From positions 77,754,781-77,818,780 of the forward strand of contig OY829538.1 of assembly GCA_963691705.1 (NCBI GenBank): a stretch of 64,000 nt of DNA, written 5' to 3'. Positions 36,095 to 48,163 of this stretch are shown here, in pieces (within the stretch, counting starts at the first letter, position 1; each line of letters begins with the position of its first letter). This stretch comes from Viola odorata (taxonomy: Eukaryota > Streptophyta > Magnoliopsida > Malpighiales > Violaceae). Position numbers and translations under genes: made by a program. The notes beneath the pieces are model-generated. The model worked only from the letters and a program-made list of their open reading frames with translations. It ran no database searches and was not told the DNA's origin.

Positions 36095-36772
36095 ATGGAA
36101 AAACCAGCTGAAAGTAAAAAACCATGTTTCTTGCTTTCTCTTGCAGTTCTTGTCCCTTCTCTAGTTTTCACTTTTCTAATTCTGGGTTTCTCTGTTTTTC
36201 TTGTCACCACCATCACTACTGTATTTCTGTCAACCATTTTCATTGTCAGATTCTCAAAGAAAAAGGTTGTCATTGTCAAGAGTCCAACCCAGAAAGAGCA
36301 AGAACAAGTTGCAGAGCAAGTAAGCACTACAACAGAGATTGAAAATGTTGCTCAATCTCAAGAAAGTGAAGAAATTTCACATATCCATGAGTACCAAGTT
36401 GAAGCAGCGGATTTCCCATCAGATAGTGAAAGCAGTGACGGTTTCTCCGCAACTGGAAATTTTGAGCTGAGTTGGATGTTGTGCAGCTCCAATGTGGGTC
36501 AAAATCTGGTGATTTCTGAGAGTTCTTCAGTATCTGATGATGATTTTGATGATCAGGATGGTGATGATCTTATTGAAATCAGTCTCCCAATGAGTAATTC
36601 TGTTGATTTCAATGCGGTTTCGAAGAAAAAATCGCAGTCGAATCTGCCGGATTACTTGCCTGAGGATCTAATGGAGCTATGGGCAGAGCTTAATGAGGCA
36701 ATTGAGGAGGATAACTTGATTGAGATTGATCTTTCTATGGACTCCATCAAGTCTTCCATCTCTGAAGATTGA
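36095..36772 (+). CDS. Uncharacterised membrane protein with acidic tail, 225 aa
   Basis: Single exon. I chose Met at 36095 (MEKPAESKKPCF) over the longer frame from 35933 because the upstream 54 codons are low-complexity Lys/Phe-rich and look like 5'UTR. Residues ~10-55 form one or two membrane helices (LLSLAVLVPSLVFTFLILGF, SVFLVTTITTVFLSTIFIV). A basic stop-transfer (RFSKKK) follows, then a long acidic Ser/Glu/Asp-rich cytoplasmic region. The tail DYLPEDLMELWAELNEAIEE and DLSMDSIKSS is typical of a class of plant 'uncharacterised transmembrane' proteins. No function is known to me. The stop is followed by an AT-rich 3'UTR. Confidence 0.75.
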   Translation: MEKPAESKKPCFLLSLAVLVPSLVFTFLILGFSVFLVTTITTVFLSTIFIVRFSKKKVVIVKSPTQKEQEQVAEQVSTTTEIENVAQSQESEEISHIHEYQVEAADFPSDSESSDGFSATGNFELSWMLCSSNVGQNLVISESSSVSDDDFDDQDGDDLIEISLPMSNSVDFNAVSKKKSQSNLPDYLPEDLMELWAELNEAIEEDNLIEIDLSMDSIKSSISED

Positions 36773-36779
36773 AGCTTGA

Positions 36780-37560
36780 TTACTAGCAGTTGCTCAAAAA
36801 GGTCAAATGTACATTTTTTATACTTTGTTTTATGACGTTTCATGTTATTTTGTCAAGGTTTAAGGTATTCCAAGTTTCTGATGTATGTTTTGTGTTTTCG
36901 TATTATGAATGAATCTACATAAATTAAACTTTAGCTAATGGCTGAACTCAACAGCCTGAGCATAGGAAACGAAAGAGCGAGCTTGCAAGTTAGCGATACT
37001 TCCTATGAAGCGGAAGGATTATGTTTCGCGTTCGAGCCTGAGTTAGTAACTTAGAAGTACTTCCTATAAGACGGGGAAGAATAGGTCTCGGATTTAAGTC
37101 TCATAGTCGAATTCCATCTATTTAAACAGAAACAGCATCTATGGAGGGGGGGAAAGGACTGTCTAAGCTTGGATAGCATTTCCAGCACAGATTAGGCACT
37201 GAGTAGTGATATTATGAAAGGCTTTTAATTTAATTGATACCAGAAGGCAAAAACATAAAGAAAAGAAAAGAAAAGGGAAACAGGTCACTTTTAGGTCAAA
37301 ATTGATTGTAATCAATAATTTCAGTTTCGAATAAACCATCATAAGCCTTACATGCACTATAATAGTGCAACGAATCTGTAACAATCCTAAAAACATTGAA
37401 TGGTGGTTGATCTACTCTAAAGTACCTGCTTCGATAAGCTGTGACGGCCAAAATTTCATATCGGATCATCAGACAGCAGCCTTACACCAAAACTCTGTGA
37501 TGTACATCGCCATTCGCCACCATTGTTTGTTCTGTTCTGAAACTGGGTAGAGAAAACTTA
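36780..37560. other. Intergenic with SINE-like fragment
   Basis: No exon is supported. At about 36960-37080 the sequence CGAGCTTGCAAGTTAGCG followed by GCGTTCGAGCCTGAG loosely resembles a tRNA-type A and B box, and AGTTAGCGATACTTCCTATG is echoed by AGTTAGTAACTTAGAAGTAC downstream. The right part is the 3' flank of the PLP-enzyme gene. Confidence 0.35.
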
Positions 37561-37571
37561 TGATCCAAGTC

Positions 37572-40291
37572 TCAATTGATGCTGAGGAATTCTAATCCAG
37601 TTGCTGTGGGTGTCAAACCATACAGAGAGAGATACTCGGCGTTGTAAAATTTACTAAGATGTCTCATCCCACTGTCGCATAGAATGGTTACAATCGTGTG
37701 ACCCGGACCAAGTGACTGTGCCAGTCGAACAGCTCCAACACAGTTCATGGCTGAAGAACTCCCTAGAAATAGACCATCATTGTTCAAAAGATACCTATAC
37801 ATCAAGAAAGTGTGAAAATCCGTCAATTGAAAAACTAAAACGTTTGTCAGCTGTTGAGAAGCATCCTACTGGAGACATTTCCCAAGCGTATCATCAAGTC
37901 TTTACCAATGCGATGAGGATGTAAAGAACTAGGGACAGGAGAGCAGAGAGTGAACTAACCTTGACATTTCAACGGCTTCCTTATCAGTCCCTCGAAATGC
38001 ACCATCAAGTTTTGCCATCTTAAAGTTCTCCGTTAATCTGTTGATTCCGATTCCTTCAGTTACTGTGTCAAATGGATTCTTTAGCCGTTTTCCTTCAGCC
38101 TCCTCTCTGGTATACATTACCCCCCTGGTTACCTTATTGAACAATCCTGAACCAGGAGGATCGATCAAGTAGCACTTGATGTTTGGATTCTTCTCCTGCA
38201 GAATGCCAAAAAAGAATTTATGGGACTTTTCATTGCATAACATTTGGAAAAGAAAAATCAAAAGAGGGAACAAATTTCTTTCACAAAAAAGAGGGAACAA
38301 ATTTAACCTGCAGAAACTTGGAAACACCAGCCACCGTGCCTCCGGTGCCTGCAGCAGCCACAAATGCATCTAACTTATCACCGACTTGTTCCCAAATTTC
38401 TGGCCCAGTACCGTCATAGTGGGCCAGGAAATTTGCCAAGTTTTCAAATTGATCCGCGAAGAAACCACCACTACAATAACTTGAGAAGACAGAGTCATCA
38501 TTATCTCCTTCAGATTTGTAACCATTAACTTGCACTGTATCTTTTACGTCATTTCCTCCACTTTTTCTAAGCTTTGATGCTAGTTTGTTTGCTTCTATTG
38601 CTCGTCTCCTAGCAACATTGACATAGTGCTCCCGATGTGTGATTGCAACTGGCCTTACCCTTTCAACAGTAGCTCCCAGGGCTTCGAGAATTTGGGACTA
38701 ATAAAATTTTCAAGAGAAATAAACCTGATTATGGTGCGATATAAACAAAAATATCGTTAAAAGAACTGTGCAATCTATTATACCTTCTCTATAGCTGCAT
38801 CATCTGGGATAACCACATGACATTTGCATCCATATTCAGGAGCAACAGTAGCAAGGCTAATAGCAGTGCTTCCAGCACTTCCCTCAGTAACAACGCCATC
38901 ATGGAATAGCTGGCCAGATGCCAGAGCCTGTATCAGAAAAGAGAGATTAGAACATACAACAGGGGGAAACAAATCATTGAATAGCTAATCAAATAATGCT
39001 TGGTTACAACCTTGGATCACATATGACATTGAAGTGGTTCTAGCCCCCTCGCACAAATTTATGCGTTGAGATTACTATAACCTACAGAGAGAAGGAAAAA
39101 CAGGATATGGATTCTTTAATTATTATTATCATTTCAAACTAAAATGGTGAAGCAGGAATATGAGAGGAAAGGCAAGTTCTGCTACGATTGAAATTTTGGC
39201 CCAGTCACCATCTCACACTGAGAACTTTCAGCTGTGGTTTCTTGTTAGAGGCAAAAAGATTTTAAGGAGCATTACTAAATTGGTACTAGATTTCATATCC
39301 AAATTACAAGTCCACCCGAATTTATAAGCCAATAGCTTCCTTCATAATAAGTCAATCTAGAGCTACACAGAAAAATCACTGCTACCAAAATTATCAAACT
39401 TTAATGACTTGCGGCAAGCACAGAGCATTCAAGTGATTTACCTCTTCAATTATTTTCACTGCAACTCCATCCTTCACACTGCCTCCTGGATTTAGCAACT
39501 CGCATTTTCCAAGAATCTAAGTAAAGGAAGCAAAATAACAAATCAAACTAAGCTTGACTACCGGAAAGAAGAGCTCGTGAAATTTGCATCAATCATCACA
39601 GCTTCATAACACCAAAAAAAAGAGTGCCATAGAGAACCCAGAGCATGTCACTACACAAATATGAATGTACTCTACAGAAGCACAAACCAGAGATCAGGCA
39701 ATACCGTACCTGATGATTCAAATCACGTATGAATTATAGACAAGACTAGCTCCATAACAAGAAAGGAAAATCATAGCTTGATCCAAAGCACAAACGCCTA
39801 AAAGTCTACACCATAAATAATTCACAAATTACACATTAGAAATGAAACTCCAAGCTCCTAGTTAGCTACAGAAAACTTACAGCGCCATAATTCCTAGAAT
39901 CATAGATTAGAAAAACAGCACCAAGACTTCAAAATCATAAAGCTTGTAGCTTTAGACAAAGTGAAGTCCAAACCATAGAAGAGTTCCACAAATTATGCAT
40001 AAAACAATAAATTATAGAGAACCCAGAAGCAAAAAATGAACTAGAAAGTAATATCATGAAACTTACTTCACATCCAGTGGCGTCGGAGAGGCTATTGATT
40101 CTAATCAACGGAGCGTTTCCAATAGCATCAACCAATCCGTTTCTTGCTTTCTTCTTCTTCTTCTTCTTCAGAGAAGATAAATGAGTCTTTTTCTTGGCGC
40201 TGTGACTGTGGATAAAATAGGAGAACACTAGCACAGAGACAGAGACAGAGACAGCAGCTATGACAGCGCCCATGGCTCTCGCAGGCGCCAT
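37572..40291 (-). CDS. Membrane-anchored cysteine synthase-like PLP enzyme (At1g55880/Mcy1-like)
   Basis: Six exons (40291-40067, 39516-39442, 38927-38784, 38697-38308, 38195-37960, 37794-37572) join to 430 residues. An N-terminal hydrophobic helix (MGAVIAAVSVSVSVLVFSYF) is followed by a lysine run, suggesting a signal anchor. The fold-type II PLP core starts at GLVDAIGNAPLIRI. The Schiff-base Lys is in NPGGSVKDGVAVK and the phosphate-binding loop is GTGGTVAGVS. The substrate loop reads TEGSAGSTAIS, where canonical O-acetylserine sulfhydrylases have TSGNTG, so activity may differ. A ~60-residue insertion (ERVRPV...YKSEGDNDDSVFSSY) sits mid-protein. It resembles Arabidopsis At1g55880 and, from memory, the yeast mitochondrial outer-membrane protein Mcy1 (YGR012W). 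The true substrate is unproven. Confidence 0.88.
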
Positions 40292-40329
40292 GCTTAGCTG
40301 CTCGAGCTCGAGACGAGACCGAGAGAAGA

Positions 40330-42370
40330 AAGCTTACTCGTCTTGTTTTTAAGAAAAGTCGTGTGCTCTTCTTGGGCCGAGCCTCAGGCCCAGTTCATCT
40401 TGAAAGTTTCCTTTGTTGGGTCACGAATTTATTGTGTAAATTTATGATAAAAAGTTGCATTCTCGGTCAAATGAAACCAAGAAAAATGTTAAGATTATAC
40501 TTTTTTTATAATATAAGTTATTATAATGATCATTAATAATTAACTATTATTTTTTTAAAGAAAAAGATTCCACGTTCAATCGCATAGTATTCTAAATTAA
40601 TCAAAATGATCACTACAATATTAAAGATCGAACATTTAATCTGCGTTATAAAAACAAAATGCACCTATTACTTGAATTATAATGATAATCAAGCATTAAA
40701 CAATTTGTCAAATGGATTCTTGAAGATAAATTAGTTTCTTTTCCTTATTAACTTATTCTTTGATGTTTTTTTTTATTATATTGATTGTGTTTGACTTGCA
40801 GCATAATTATTACTCATTAGACTAGAAAGTGAATGTGGTTGAGAGTAAAGTAGAAAATGGTGACAAGTTTCTACACCAATGAAAACAAATTTGTAGATAT
40901 GTCACAATCTATCTTTTTTATTTTAACCCAATATATTCTTAAAGTTATAAAATTATAATTTCGTTTGTATTAAATTCACTCATAAAAAAGTAAAATATTT
41001 TTAACATATAATTTTTTATACATAAAGAATCGAAACTATAACTCTTTACTTACGAGAGATGTGAATTGGATAGATACTTTTCTTTGATAAAAATCAATTT
41101 CAGGTTTGATTTCTTAGTCTCAATCAAGTCATCTTCCACGAGTGCAAATTCATCGAACAAAGGTGACATTTCCCTTTCCATTTCCTTTTCTAGTTTTTTT
41201 CCCATCATCACTAGATGAAAAGGTAACATGGTACATTTCCTGATCAGGAATCCAATAACTTATTTAGTTTTTTTTTTCTAAAAATTATCCTGCAATTAAA
41301 TTTCGATTATGAACTAATTTAAATTTAAATCGGATAAAAACAGTAAAATTTACCCTCATAAATTTTAGTGCAGCTGCTTGTGTATACTCAGAATTCAAAA
41401 CCGAAACTTTTTTTTAAAAGAGAACAACTTTGTCAACGAATCTAGGAAAAAACTTGGGTAAATCATGATCTATCTACATCATGATCTAGGATGATGACAC
41501 GTGCCCCAAATAGTGCTAAAATACCACTATTCTTGACACTTTTGGACACGTGTCATCATCCTATATTATGATGTAGGTAGATTATGATCTACCCAAATTT
41601 TACTCACGAATCTACGCGTTTTTCGTGATTATTTAATTTAGTTTAATTTTAGGGACAAATGTCAGACCTTGTAATTTGCAAACCTATAATTTAAAAAGGT
41701 ATTACAGTACAATTCACTATTGAGAATGGAATTATTCCCATGTGGAATAACTTTCTGCCTAGGGAGGGTTGCCCTGCCCTTGCTTGCTGCGTATCATGTT
41801 CTTAGATCTCATCTTCTCCACAAGCATACAAAAACGTTGGTTAAAGCTTAAGTCTTCAATTCTAATTTCAAAATTTTAAGTAGCCGACAACTTCAGTGCT
41901 ACTGGTACAAACAGCATATTTTTGAAAAAAATACAGAAAAAAAGTAATTAACTTGGTAGTAAAATGTCTCAAAACCCTATTCTTTTATAACGGTAGATTA
42001 ATCTCATTCATTTATACTTAGATTTTTAAGAGGTGATTTTTTTCACATAATTTTTTTAATTTTTCAACGTAAATATAAAGTATAAATTAAAAATAGTTAA
42101 ATTTCTTATCCTTCGATGTAAGTTTCACCTTATGTGTCCAAGAAAAAGTAAAGTACAGTATAAAAAAAATCTACAAATTGACAAACAAAAACACACCAAA
42201 ACTTACAGTCACTCTTTATTTTACTTCCTCTCTAGTCTCTACCTCCTTAACCCAAATAATAAACAAATACAAATACAAACACAAAAATTCATTTTCAGAG
42301 AATCTCTGCGAACAAAAAGATAACCTCACCTCCCACCTCTCTTTCCCCCAAAAAACCACTACCATCTCCT
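40330..42370. other. AT-rich intergenic stretch
   Basis: No exon is supported over about 2 kb. It contains poly-T tracts and the MITE at 41455, and is otherwise without recognised structure. The right end is the promoter and 5'UTR of the 109-aa gene, with a possible TATA-like CAGTATAAAAAAAATC at about 42157. Confidence 0.5.
41455..41595. mobile_element. CACGTG-bearing foldback MITE, copy 2
   Basis: TGGGTAAATCATGATCTATC at the left pairs with GATTATGATCTACCCA at the right. Internally TAGGATGATGACACGTGCC pairs with GGACACGTGTCATCATCCTA. The loop is ACTATTCTTGACACTTT. The arms are about 55-60 nt and more alike than in the copy at 35273. Confidence 0.8.
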
Positions 42371-42391
42371 CCACCACCGCCAACAAACACC

Positions 42392-42721
42392 ATGGAGATC
42401 CTAGAAAAGCTCATGAAATACAAGTACCATATCATCTTTACACTCGCCATCTCTCTCATTCTTGCATCTTTGTTCTTTCTCGCACCAAGATTCCTCACAA
42501 TCTTGGCCTACTTCTGGCCACTCTTCCTCTCCACAGCTCTCTTCCTTGTCGCTGTTGTCTTCTTTGGGAAAACATCTTTACCGGCTACCGACTCTCCCGG
42601 TGACAAACCAGGTGAAGACCTCTTAGACTATGTCGTCGCTGGGCAACCTGATGTAGCGGTTGACAGCTGCAAGCAGCAACAGCATCTTGATGGTGATGAT
42701 GATCATGAGACTGATGAATGA
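42392..42721 (+). CDS. Small two-helix membrane protein, 109 aa
   Basis: Single exon with a good context (ACCATGG) and a pyrimidine-rich 5'UTR. MEILEKLMKYKYH precedes two hydrophobic helices (IIFTLAISLILASLFFLAP and FLTILAYFWPLFLSTALFLV). Then comes a Pro/Asp-rich hydrophilic tail (PGDKPGEDLLDYVVAGQPD) ending in an acidic His/Asp run (LDGDDDHETDE). I recall plant paralogues of this layout but no assigned role. It probably sits in the ER or plasma membrane with the acidic tail in the cytosol. No introns and no operon-like neighbours. Confidence 0.75.
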   Translation: MEILEKLMKYKYHIIFTLAISLILASLFFLAPRFLTILAYFWPLFLSTALFLVAVVFFGKTSLPATDSPGDKPGEDLLDYVVAGQPDVAVDSCKQQQHLDGDDDHETDE

Positions 42722-43851
42722 TTCATAAAGTTGTCAATCTTGAAATGAAGTGTACCCTTTCTCTAACTTTTAGCAACTTATTTTTTCTCTCTTTTTCTTC
42801 TTTTTTTATAAAAAAAAAATCAGCAGTTCTTGTTAGCTTCCCTTTGCTTGTAATTTTGTCATTATTATGAGAAGAGTTATTAATATTATTATCATTGTGG
42901 TATTAATTAGTTCATATGCTAATAATGATTTATGATATTGGGCTCCATCAATTTTTATGAGTTTGGATTGAATTTCTTTATCAAGATGGGGACTTTGAAT
43001 TTTTTGGATCAATAATGATAGTGGTGATTGATATGGATGGACGGTGGAATTTCTTTTCGGTTGTGGATGTATATGGATTGGAAATGACAATTTTAGATTT
43101 AAACTATGTGTATTTTTTATTTTTAAATTTATCGTAAAATCGATTTAGTTCATTAAGAAATAAAGTACGAATTATAAATGGACAATTCATAAGCTACGGG
43201 TCGTTTGAAGCGAGGAACATATTAGTACTCTTTATGTTGTAAAATGTGAATTGTGCACCACATGATTGTCTTAGTTGTTTATTTGCAAGTTATGGATAGT
43301 CGTACAATGTACACCAACACTGCGTTTCACATACTATAGGGTGGGGTTCCTCTATATTCCGAGAAATTTAATCAGAGCCTTTGATTAATGAAACCTTGGG
43401 ACCCACAATGACTGGAAACGAATATGAATTGACCACGATAGTCCATGGAGGACACTGATTGTGCCTGTACGGTCAACAGTGTGCACCCCACCACTACTTT
43501 TGAAAAAATTATATTGCGTTGTTATTCTAATTAGGGTGCAACCGAATCAATAATTAGGATGTAACCAAACTAATAAAGTGATTTTACGTGTATGAGTTTC
43601 TTTATATGTTATCCCGGAATTACTTAAGTTTATAATTTTTTTTAAATTCAAATTTTAAATTCGCCTAATTTGTAGTTATTAACGTGTAGTTTTCTTATTA
43701 GTTAACGTGATTGAGTGAACGAAATGATTACTTCCACTTTTGTGGTTGTGTGAAACCTGATTGGCTTGCATTTTTTATAATCAACCGGTGGTATATTTAT
43801 TTTTCTCGAGTTTTAGAGAAATTTTAAATGAGGTGTTTATAATGTCGTTTA

Positions 43852-44126
43852 TACTCCCTCTCAGTTTTATTAGTTGTCGTTGTCAGCATCGTAGCAAAAT
43901 TTAAAACAATGATGTTTGATATTATTTTATTCTACATTGTTTTATTTTCATCCTAATTTTCACTCAAATTATCACACCATTATCAAATTAGCTTAATGCA
44001 GAAGGGTTAATTTGTCATTTTCACAAAATATATAATTCGGAAAAGATAAAATGAGAAGAGGAGATGAACCAAAAAATCCGTAGAAAAACTCGGAAAAGCT
44101 ACAATTAATAAAACTGGGAGGGAGTA
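43852..44126. mobile_element. Stowaway-like MITE, copy B (275 bp)
   Basis: The left end TACTCCCTCTCAGTTTTATT and, on the other strand, the right end TACTCCCTCCCAGTTTTATT are near-identical inverted repeats with TA at the boundaries. Same length, orientation and body as copy A at 16391-16665. Confidence 0.88.
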
Positions 44127-44394
44127 TTTTTTAAACATATATCTACATGCAATATCTGTTAATATTTGATCCTCTGTAACAGTATCAAAATCTGAAAGAA
44201 AATTAATTATAACCATACTTAAAATCATTTTATATATATTTATTGCATTCAATAAAATTGTAATATTTGTAGTGTTTTTCTCATATATAAGAAAAAGTTT
44301 CTTCATGAGTATTTGGATTTTCTTTTTGGTCAAGATGAGTATATTTGAATCAAATTGAGGATAAAATGGTTTTTTTTTCTATAAAAAAATTGGT

Positions 44395-44515
44395 TATATT
44401 GATGATGATCATTGCAATAATAGAGTTCGAACTTATAACCTTATTACGTCATAAAGACAGCATACGCTAACTAGTTGAACTACAACCTCATGTACGATAA
44501 CATAATTTTATATCT
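44395..44515 (-). mobile_element. tRNA-derived SINE-like fragment
   Basis: On the minus strand, GTTGTAGTTCAACTAGTTAGCG (A box like GTAGCTCAACTGGTTAGAG) is followed about 40 bases later by GGTTATAAGTTCGAACTC (B box). This spacing and composition match the head of plant SINEs. The rest of the element is not clear. Confidence 0.6.
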
Positions 44516-44771
44516 AAATAAAAGTTTAGCAAGCATAAAGATGTACAATAATATTTCTGTAATTAATTTTATAAATGTACAACCTCATATGGTATAATTA
44601 TTTTTACTAGCAAGACTTTCAATTGAAAAAATGGCTGATGGATTGATTGAACTGGACTACTAGTAGAAACATGAACTACAACAAGGAATTTATGTAAGAA
44701 CTTTGAGGTTGGCTCTCCCATGAAAATCAACATTGCTCCATTGCTCAAGCATAAAGAATAACAAGATTGAC

Positions 44772-45926
44772 TCACTTCTGCGGCGGCGGAGTTGCTTGAG
44801 CAAGAGTCAGATCAGACACCGACAAGGTTCCCGATTGATCAACGTCAAGATCATCAAACTCTTCCATCACAAGATGGATATCTTCTTGGCTAATCTTTCC
44901 CATCTCCTTAAGCTTATATAGTGCGAACTCGGCAGGACTATAACAAAAGGGGGAACAAGAGAATCAGCGACAGCAATATAACTCAAACTATATATCGTGA
45001 CGATAAAAGAAAGAATTAACTTACCCAACAATTCCATCATCATCAATATCAGCTGCCTCCAGGTCTACATGGGTCATCTTTCTTGTAAGAACCCAGTTGA
45101 CCAGTGCCTTTTGTCGTTGATCGGTAAGCAGCTCAGCAATGTAGAGAAAGAGCTGAGCCAAGCCAACAGTACTGGTTATGATCCAAAATATAGCAAAGAA
45201 ACGGCCAGGTCCCGTAGAAAAGCTTTTATCTCCATATCCTAGGGTAGTGATGGTTGAACAGACACAATAAATGGAATCGATAAAATCCAAACCCTCATAG
45301 CTGCATAGGAAGATGGTCCCAGACAACATGAGCACGGAAAGGATCGCTATGGCCACATAACACTTGTACTTCACTTTGTGGGTTTCAATCTCCTTTAGTA
45401 TTGCTGATGGACCAAGCTTGTCATGTATGTGGAGGGCTTTAACCAGCAATATCTCTTGCTTCTCAACCAAGTAGTCTGCTGCTTTGCTCATTATTAATCC
45501 AATAAGACCCATCCCTACGAAAACAAACAGGCAGGCAAGTAGCTTCGAAGAAACAGTATCAGGCACTAGGTCACCATATCCTACAGTAGTCATAGTTGTG
45601 ATACAGAAATATAGAGAATCAAGTATGGGATTTGATTTCTTCCCCTTGATATCATCCCTGACCACATAAAAGGACACAGAGCCAACACCTAAATAAATAC
45701 CCAAGATCATAGCTACTTTGGTCAAACTTAGGGTGAGTCCCCCAGAAATGGGTTCGGGACCTGAAAATGCACCAGTGTCAATGATTTGTGAAGTAACAAT
45801 TTCTGCAAGAGGAGCACTTTTAACACGGCGAAATCTCCTTTTGTTGGGAGCACATGCATTTTTTGTTTGAGAGGTCAGATCAGCTAATTCTGGAAGTAAG
45901 GGCTCTTGTACACCATCGGATGCCAT
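44772..45926 (-). CDS. TPK1: Two-pore vacuolar K+ channel, TPK1-type
   Basis: Two coding exons (45926-45025, 44937-44772) give 355 residues, near AtTPK1 (363). The N-terminus has a 14-3-3 binding motif (RRFRRVKSAP). Four membrane helices enclose two pore loops with K+ filters, TTMTTVGYGDLVP and STITTLGYGDKSF. The C-terminal tail holds two EF-hands, ADIDDDGIVGPAEF (split by the intron) and DLDVDQSGTLSVSDL, consistent with Ca2+ activation. The predicted location is the tonoplast, where it releases K+ from the vacuole in stomatal and turgor control. Start at MASDGVQEPLL; the longer upstream frame to 46154 lies in a 5'UTR intron. The 5'UTR is split: 45967-45927 joins a far exon at about 47189-47290 across a 1.2-kb intron. 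Confidence 0.94.
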
Positions 45927-47188
45927 TACTAGCGCAGTATAGCACAACCAGAGGAGTCTCGGCAGACCTGAAAATGTCAAGCATTTACTTGTCTCAACTA
46001 AGACAGCCAAATTGTTCACCCCAAAAGAATCTAGCATTGTCAATTGATATACAAATCTTAACCTATAAATCTTGCAAACATGGTTAGTATTACACATATC
46101 TGTCACACCAAGGAGCAGCCAATTCCACATTGAAAATGTTGCAAGCAAGCACATTAGTTAAAATATTCCAATTTAAAATTTCAGCTGATCACAACAAGCA
46201 AATACAACATATGCAAAAAACAAGGTAAGCTATGACTTAAGGATCCTTGCAAAATAATACGTAAGTGTGCAACAAATATTCGTAATCTACACGATATACA
46301 AAAAGTTCTCTATGCCAGATCATGGTCGACTGCCACACAGACAGAAAGAAACAAAATGCTAAATAAGAAAACAGCAATGGCACTGAAAATTCTACAATTG
46401 AGCATTTGTTTCTACAAACTGCAGTAGGGAACAAGTTCAATGAAAATGAAGATTTCAAAATTATACCAAATTACGGGATTAACCAAAAGCTCAAAGTCAC
46501 CAGCATTGAAACAACTGAAAGAGGATTTTACAGAAGTATGAGTTTTAAGTTTAGAAGCCTCACTAACAGCCCAAGTTACAACTTCACTGCAACGCAATTA
46601 GCTATCTGCAACTTTCTTGGATTAGAGGTACTGACAGAAGCAGGGATTGCATCAAATTTATAGCATTCCCAGGTAGAGGGAAGTTTCCTAGCAAATTCCT
46701 AATTTCTACATGGTAGTAGTCTTGTCCTTAGCAGCTAAGCTGTATAATAAGTTATCCAAATTCCAAAACAGAATGGTGTGCATCTGAGTCTCTGACTAGG
46801 AACTTTCGTACACAAGTCCAGATAAGGAATAGGAAAGAGAAATCCTTTTCCATGCCAAATTGCAAATCATAAAATGGGTATGGATCCAAATTGCAAATCA
46901 TCCAAAACCTTATAGAGTAATCGGCAGAAATCAGGAAATAAAACATGGGTTTTGATCCAAATTCAAGTCTTTTCACCTCATACCCTTCAAATTACACCAC
47001 ATAAAAAAGAAATAAGCAAACGAAACAAACCCGATAAATAGGAAAAATAATGATCCCAACGAGATCAATAGAGGAACAGTAATGATGGGTCATTGCTGCA
47101 GATGGCAAAAGATGGAATCTTGCACAGGCAAGAAGAAACGAGGCAACTTTTAGACAAAAATAAGAAATTTCCAGAGAACAGGGATTAC

Positions 47189-47290
47189 CAGATGAAGCTG
47201 AATTATATGCAACTGTTCGGGTTTTGTTTGCGGCGGTTAGAAGAATCCTAAGAAGATGATGGAAGTCATGCGCGCGCCACAGTAGTAAAC
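47189..47290 (-). other. Probable 5'UTR exon of the TPK1-type gene
   Basis: On the minus strand CAGCTTCATCTG is followed by a donor (GTAATC) at 47188. The matching acceptor CATTTTCAG/GTCTGCC lies just after 45967. The exon has no ATG-led frame of note. Its 5' limit is uncertain. Confidence 0.55.
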
Positions 47291-47299
47291 TTCAGTGCT

Positions 47300-48163
47300 T
47301 CCTGCAGCAAATCTTGTTCCTTTCTGCAGGCCAAGCGGTTCGTTGTTTGTCAATTGAAAGAAGGTTTGGTTATGACTCTCTCTTCTGCTTTTATGGGATA
47401 TAATTAGTACTAGTAGTGATTCAATTGACAAATGGATCATAACTGGATTTTTGTTCTTTAAAACCAAAAAAGTTTGTTGGGAACTCGCTCTTATTTAATG
47501 CAATGACTTGTTTATTTAATTATTTTAGTGTTTGTGCTAAGTTCATTGAGCCAAATCTCAGCCAAATTAAATAATGCACACAAGAAAAAGTCTAGGGCTA
47601 ATTTTTAATTTTTAATTTCTGAAAATTCTAAGACCACTTATTAAAATTCATATATAAATTATTTTTTCTTTATAAATATAGAGGAATTAAAAGACCAGAA
47701 CGGATTGAGTGAATTTTATTTAAGTATTCTTTTAACTCGATAATGTTCGAATGAAATGTGGGGTTAATATATTAAGAGTTTTGAACATTTTTTATTTCAT
47801 TTTAAGTTTCAACCATGTCAAAAACGACTAACGGAGACAAACTTTATCGAACTCAGAACCCAACCTAGTTCTAAATTTATTTTTTATTAAATACATTATT
47901 TTTTTAATATATTCTTAAAAAAATTAACATATGTAGATGTTACTTCAAAATGATTAGGGTTTAACCAATAAAAAAATAGAATTAAGCCAACACGAGATAG
48001 TATTTTGTGCATTGATTAGTCTTTTCTTTTGCCAGGTCCAAGCCCAATCCTTCAAGCCCAGAATGTGCAGCTCCAGGCCCAGTTACACAGTTCACCACTA
48101 ACACAGTAACACTAAATTCAAAAATAGTTTTCAAATTTGTTTTTTTTCCCCCAGAAATCTGAA
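47300..48163. other. Divergent promoter region between TPK1-type and SPO11-1 genes
   Basis: No exon is supported. The TPK1-type gene reads left from here and SPO11-1 reads right. Near 48020-48075 there is TCCAAGCCCAATCCTTCAAGCCCAG, a pyrimidine/GCCCA-type motif common in plant housekeeping promoters. Confidence 0.4.

Noticed and set aside
36652..36843. Antisense frame across the acidic membrane protein
   Set aside because: A shadow of the coding strand with no independent signals.
36940..37080. tRNA-like / SINE-like segment
   Set aside because: The B box is plausible but no convincing A box or tail was found.
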